Source: Cyclobacteriaceae bacterium
Lineage (GTDB): Bacteria; Bacteroidota; Bacteroidia; Cytophagales; Cyclobacteriaceae
Direction of reading: 5' to 3'
Length of the DNA stretch: 14,828 bases
Assembly: GCA_026994125.1 (NCBI GenBank)
Contig: JALWRJ010000382.1
Span: 1 to 14,828, forward strand
The notes beneath the pieces were generated by a model, which ran no database searches, was not told where the DNA came from, and was given only the letters and a program-made list of their open reading frames with translations. Positions 13,150 through 14,828 of the stretch are shown here, piece by piece. Within the stretch, counting starts at the first letter, position 1. Each line of letters opens with the position of its first letter. Made by a program: the position numbers and the translations under genes.

Positions 13150-14610
13150 CTAAATGAGATATGAGTTGCACTTCTGTGCCACAGCCCTACCCTCATTAAT
13201 GGCCCAAACCACTAAACTTTGCCCTCTGCGGCAGTCGCCAGCTGCAAAAATACCGGGCACATTAGTTGTGAAATCACCATAATTGGCCTCTATATTACCT
13301 TGTTCAGAAAGGTTAATGCTTGCTTGTTTAAGTACTGCTTGTTCTGGGCCTGTAAACCCCATTGCTAGAAAAACCAATTCAGCCTCAATAATTTGCTCAG
13401 TGCCCGGCACTTCCTGTGGAACAAACCTTCCTTCGTGTTTTATCCATTCAATTTGCGTTGCAACTACACCTTCAAGTTCATCTTGCCCCAAAAACCGTTT
13501 GGTCATTACTTCATAGGCGCGGGGGTCTACTCCCTGTTTGGCCTTGGCTTCTTGCTGTCCATAATCCAATTTGTAAATTTTGGGGTACTCCGGCCAGGGG
13601 TTATTATCAGCTCGGGTTTCAGGTGGCATCGGCATAATTTCTAACTGTTTTACCGACTTACACCCTTGACGTAAAGCAGTGGCTACGCAGTCAGTACCTG
13701 TATCTCCACCACCAATTACCACCACATTTTTTCCTTTGGCGTTGATGTAATTATTGTCATCGTGATTGAAATTTAATAAACTTTTGGTAGTTTGCGTGAG
13801 GTAATCCATTGCAAAATGGACTCCTTCCAAGCCTCTACCTTCTACCGGCAAATCTCTTGGCGTGGTGGAACCTATAGCAATCACAATGGCATCATAAGTT
13901 TTTTGCAATTCTGCTATGGAAACATCTTTGCCAATTTCAGTACTTGTTTTAATTTCGATACCTTCATCTTGTAAAAGCTGCAATCTGCGATCTACTATTT
14001 TCTGTTTATCAAGCTTCATATTAGGGATACCATACATCAGCAATCCTCCAGCCCTATCGGCTCGCTCATAAACAGTAACTGAATGACCCATTTGATTCAG
14101 TTCATCAGCAGCAGCTAGCCCTGCAGGCCCCGAGCCAATAATGGCTACTTTTTTACCTGTTCTGGTATTAGGTGCATTCGGAGTAATCCACCCCTGCTCA
14201 AAGGCATGTTCTATAATAAAGTATTCGTGATTTTTTATAGTTACGGGTGGTTCGTGGATACCCAAAACGCAAGCACCTTCGCAAGGTGCAGGGCATACAC
14301 GGCCAGTAAACTCAGGGAAATTATTGGTTTTCATTAATAATTTAAATGCCTTTTGCCACTGGCCTTTGTAAAGCATATCGTTCCAGTCTGGAATTAAATT
14401 ATACACCGGGCATCCCGAAGCTCCACTTGGTAAATTAGCACCGGTATGGCAAAAAGGAACGCCACAATCCATACAACGAGCGGCTTGACACTGGATGGCT
14501 TTTTTGGCCATTGGTTTATGAAATTCATTCCAATGCTGTACCCGGTCTAATGGAAGTTCATCCACTAACTCTTCACGGTTAATTTCTAAAAAGCCTGTTG
14601 GTTTTCCCAT
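13150..14610 (-). CDS. gltD: Glutamate synthase small subunit (NADPH)
   Basis: The beta subunit of glutamate synthase, which passes electrons from NADPH through FAD and iron-sulphur clusters to the large subunit, where glutamine and 2-oxoglutarate give two glutamates. The 486-residue protein is of normal length. The N-terminal ferredoxin-like domain has Cys46, Cys49, Cys54, Cys67 and Cys106, Cys110, Cys114 for 4Fe-4S clusters. Next come the FAD-binding GSGPAG (159-164), the NADPH-binding GGGDTG (300-305) and the C-terminal [10 protein letters not shown] flavin motif (456-465). It is 25 bases downstream of gltB on the same strand, a standard gltBD operon. The glutamate it makes is the likely amino donor for the aromatic aminotransferase gene nearby. 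Confidence 0.97.
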   Translation of the reverse strand: MGKPTGFLEINREELVDELPLDRVQHWNEFHKPMAKKAIQCQAARCMDCGVPFCHTGANLPSGASGCPVYNLIPDWNDMLYKGQWQKAFKLLMKTNNFPEFTGRVCPAPCEGACVLGIHEPPVTIKNHEYFIIEHAFEQGWITPNAPNTRTGKKVAIIGSGPAGLAAADELNQMGHSVTVYERADRAGGLLMYGIPNMKLDKQKIVDRRLQLLQDEGIEIKTSTEIGKDVSIAELQKTYDAIVIAIGSTTPRDLPVEGRGLEGVHFAMDYLTQTTKSLLNFNHDDNNYINAKGKNVVVIGGGDTGTDCVATALRQGCKSVKQLEIMPMPPETRADNNPWPEYPKIYKLDYGQQEAKAKQGVDPRAYEVMTKRFLGQDELEGVVATQIEWIKHEGRFVPQEVPGTEQIIEAELVFLAMGFTGPEQAVLKQASINLSEQGNIEANYGDFTTNVPGIFAAGDCRRGQSLVVWAINEGRAVAQKCNSYLI

Positions 14611-14626
14611 TTTGTTTTATGTTACT

Positions 14627-14652
14627 GGTTAATAGTTAATGGTTAATGGTTA
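14627..14652. repeat. Tandem 7-bp repeat across the gltB stop codon
   Basis: Units GGTTAAT, AGTTAAT, GGTTAAT and a partial GGTTA in a row. The repeat covers the last codons of gltB (TINH and stop) and part of the gltB-gltD spacer. Confidence 0.8.
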
Positions 14653-14828
14653 GTTGCGCCTTCAATAAAACGGCTTTGTAATCACGAGGCATTACTTTGA
14701 TAAACTTTTTAAGTTCAGTTTTCCAATTAGCCAGTATTTCCTTCCCTTTTACCGAATCTGTATGCTTAACGTGTTCGTTGATGAGGGATTTTAACACTTC
14801 CTCATCTTTAGCATTCAATGGATCGATA
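14636..14828 (-). CDS. gltB: Glutamate synthase large subunit, C-terminal end only
   Basis: The last 63 full codons of the large subunit; the gene continues beyond the right edge. The frame opens at the window edge with [10 protein letters not shown], and no start codon should be placed inside it. The C-terminal pattern, [11 protein letters not shown] followed by KGKEILANW and [11 protein letters not shown], is typical of GltB, where the segment packs at the end of the beta-helix domain. It is followed by gltD after 25 bases. The last residues, TINH, come from a 7-bp tandem repeat. The assignment rests on this short tail together with the gltD neighbour. Confidence 0.9.
   Translation of the reverse strand, partial: IDPLNAKDEEVLKSLINEHVKHTDSVKGKEILANWKTELKKFIKVMPRDYKAVLLKAQLTINH

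Overview
The window is a chromosomal segment from a member of the Bacteroidota. The lineage call rests on four things. The order prephenate dehydratase - aminotransferase - prephenate dehydrogenase - DAHP synthase/chorismate mutase is typical of that phylum. Genes lack Shine-Dalgarno sequences. Promoter-like boxes fit the Bacteroidota pattern TTTG-19-TAnnTTTG. Several lipoproteins have short signal peptides. I cannot resolve genus from sequence alone.

Layout. 1-907 (minus) is the N-terminal two thirds of an ALDH7/antiquitin-type aldehyde dehydrogenase cut by the window edge. 1020-3050 (minus) holds two protein-quality-control genes, an HtrA/Deg protease and an Hsp20 chaperone, each followed by its own intrinsic terminator. 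3240-4511 (plus) is an Nramp-superfamily membrane transporter that lacks the DPGN metal motif. 4624-4697 is tRNA-Asn(GUU). It is followed directly by three near-identical 111-bp tandem repeats plus a stub of a fourth; each full unit starts in the 3' end of the tRNA and carries an intrinsic terminator. 5098-6447 (plus) is a transglutaminase-fold lipoprotein, facing a small Glu/His-rich repeat lipoprotein (6509-6784, minus) across a shared bidirectional terminator. 7066-8253 (plus) is a two-domain ChrA-family transporter.

8264-12277 (minus) is a tightly packed Phe/Tyr operon transcribed pheA, aminotransferase, tyrA, DAHP synthase-chorismate mutase. Its products take E4P and PEP through the first shikimate step, then chorismate through prephenate to phenylalanine and tyrosine. 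In front of pheA (12288-12418) I find what looks like a complete ribosome-mediated attenuator: a 24-codon leader ORF with nine aromatic codons out of ten in a row, a competing antiterminator pairing, and a strong terminator ending about ten bases before the pheA start. This is the most interesting regulatory element in the window. The tRNA-linked terminator repeat is the second.

12542-13087 (plus) is an AT-rich lipoprotein of unknown function with a good promoter. 13150-14828 (minus) is glutamate synthase: complete gltD and the 3' end of gltB. It supplies the glutamate that the aromatic aminotransferase probably uses as amino donor.

No insertion sequence, CRISPR array, phage gene or rRNA was seen. 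The window is mostly housekeeping; its unusual content is in the non-coding elements and in the atypical Nramp protein.
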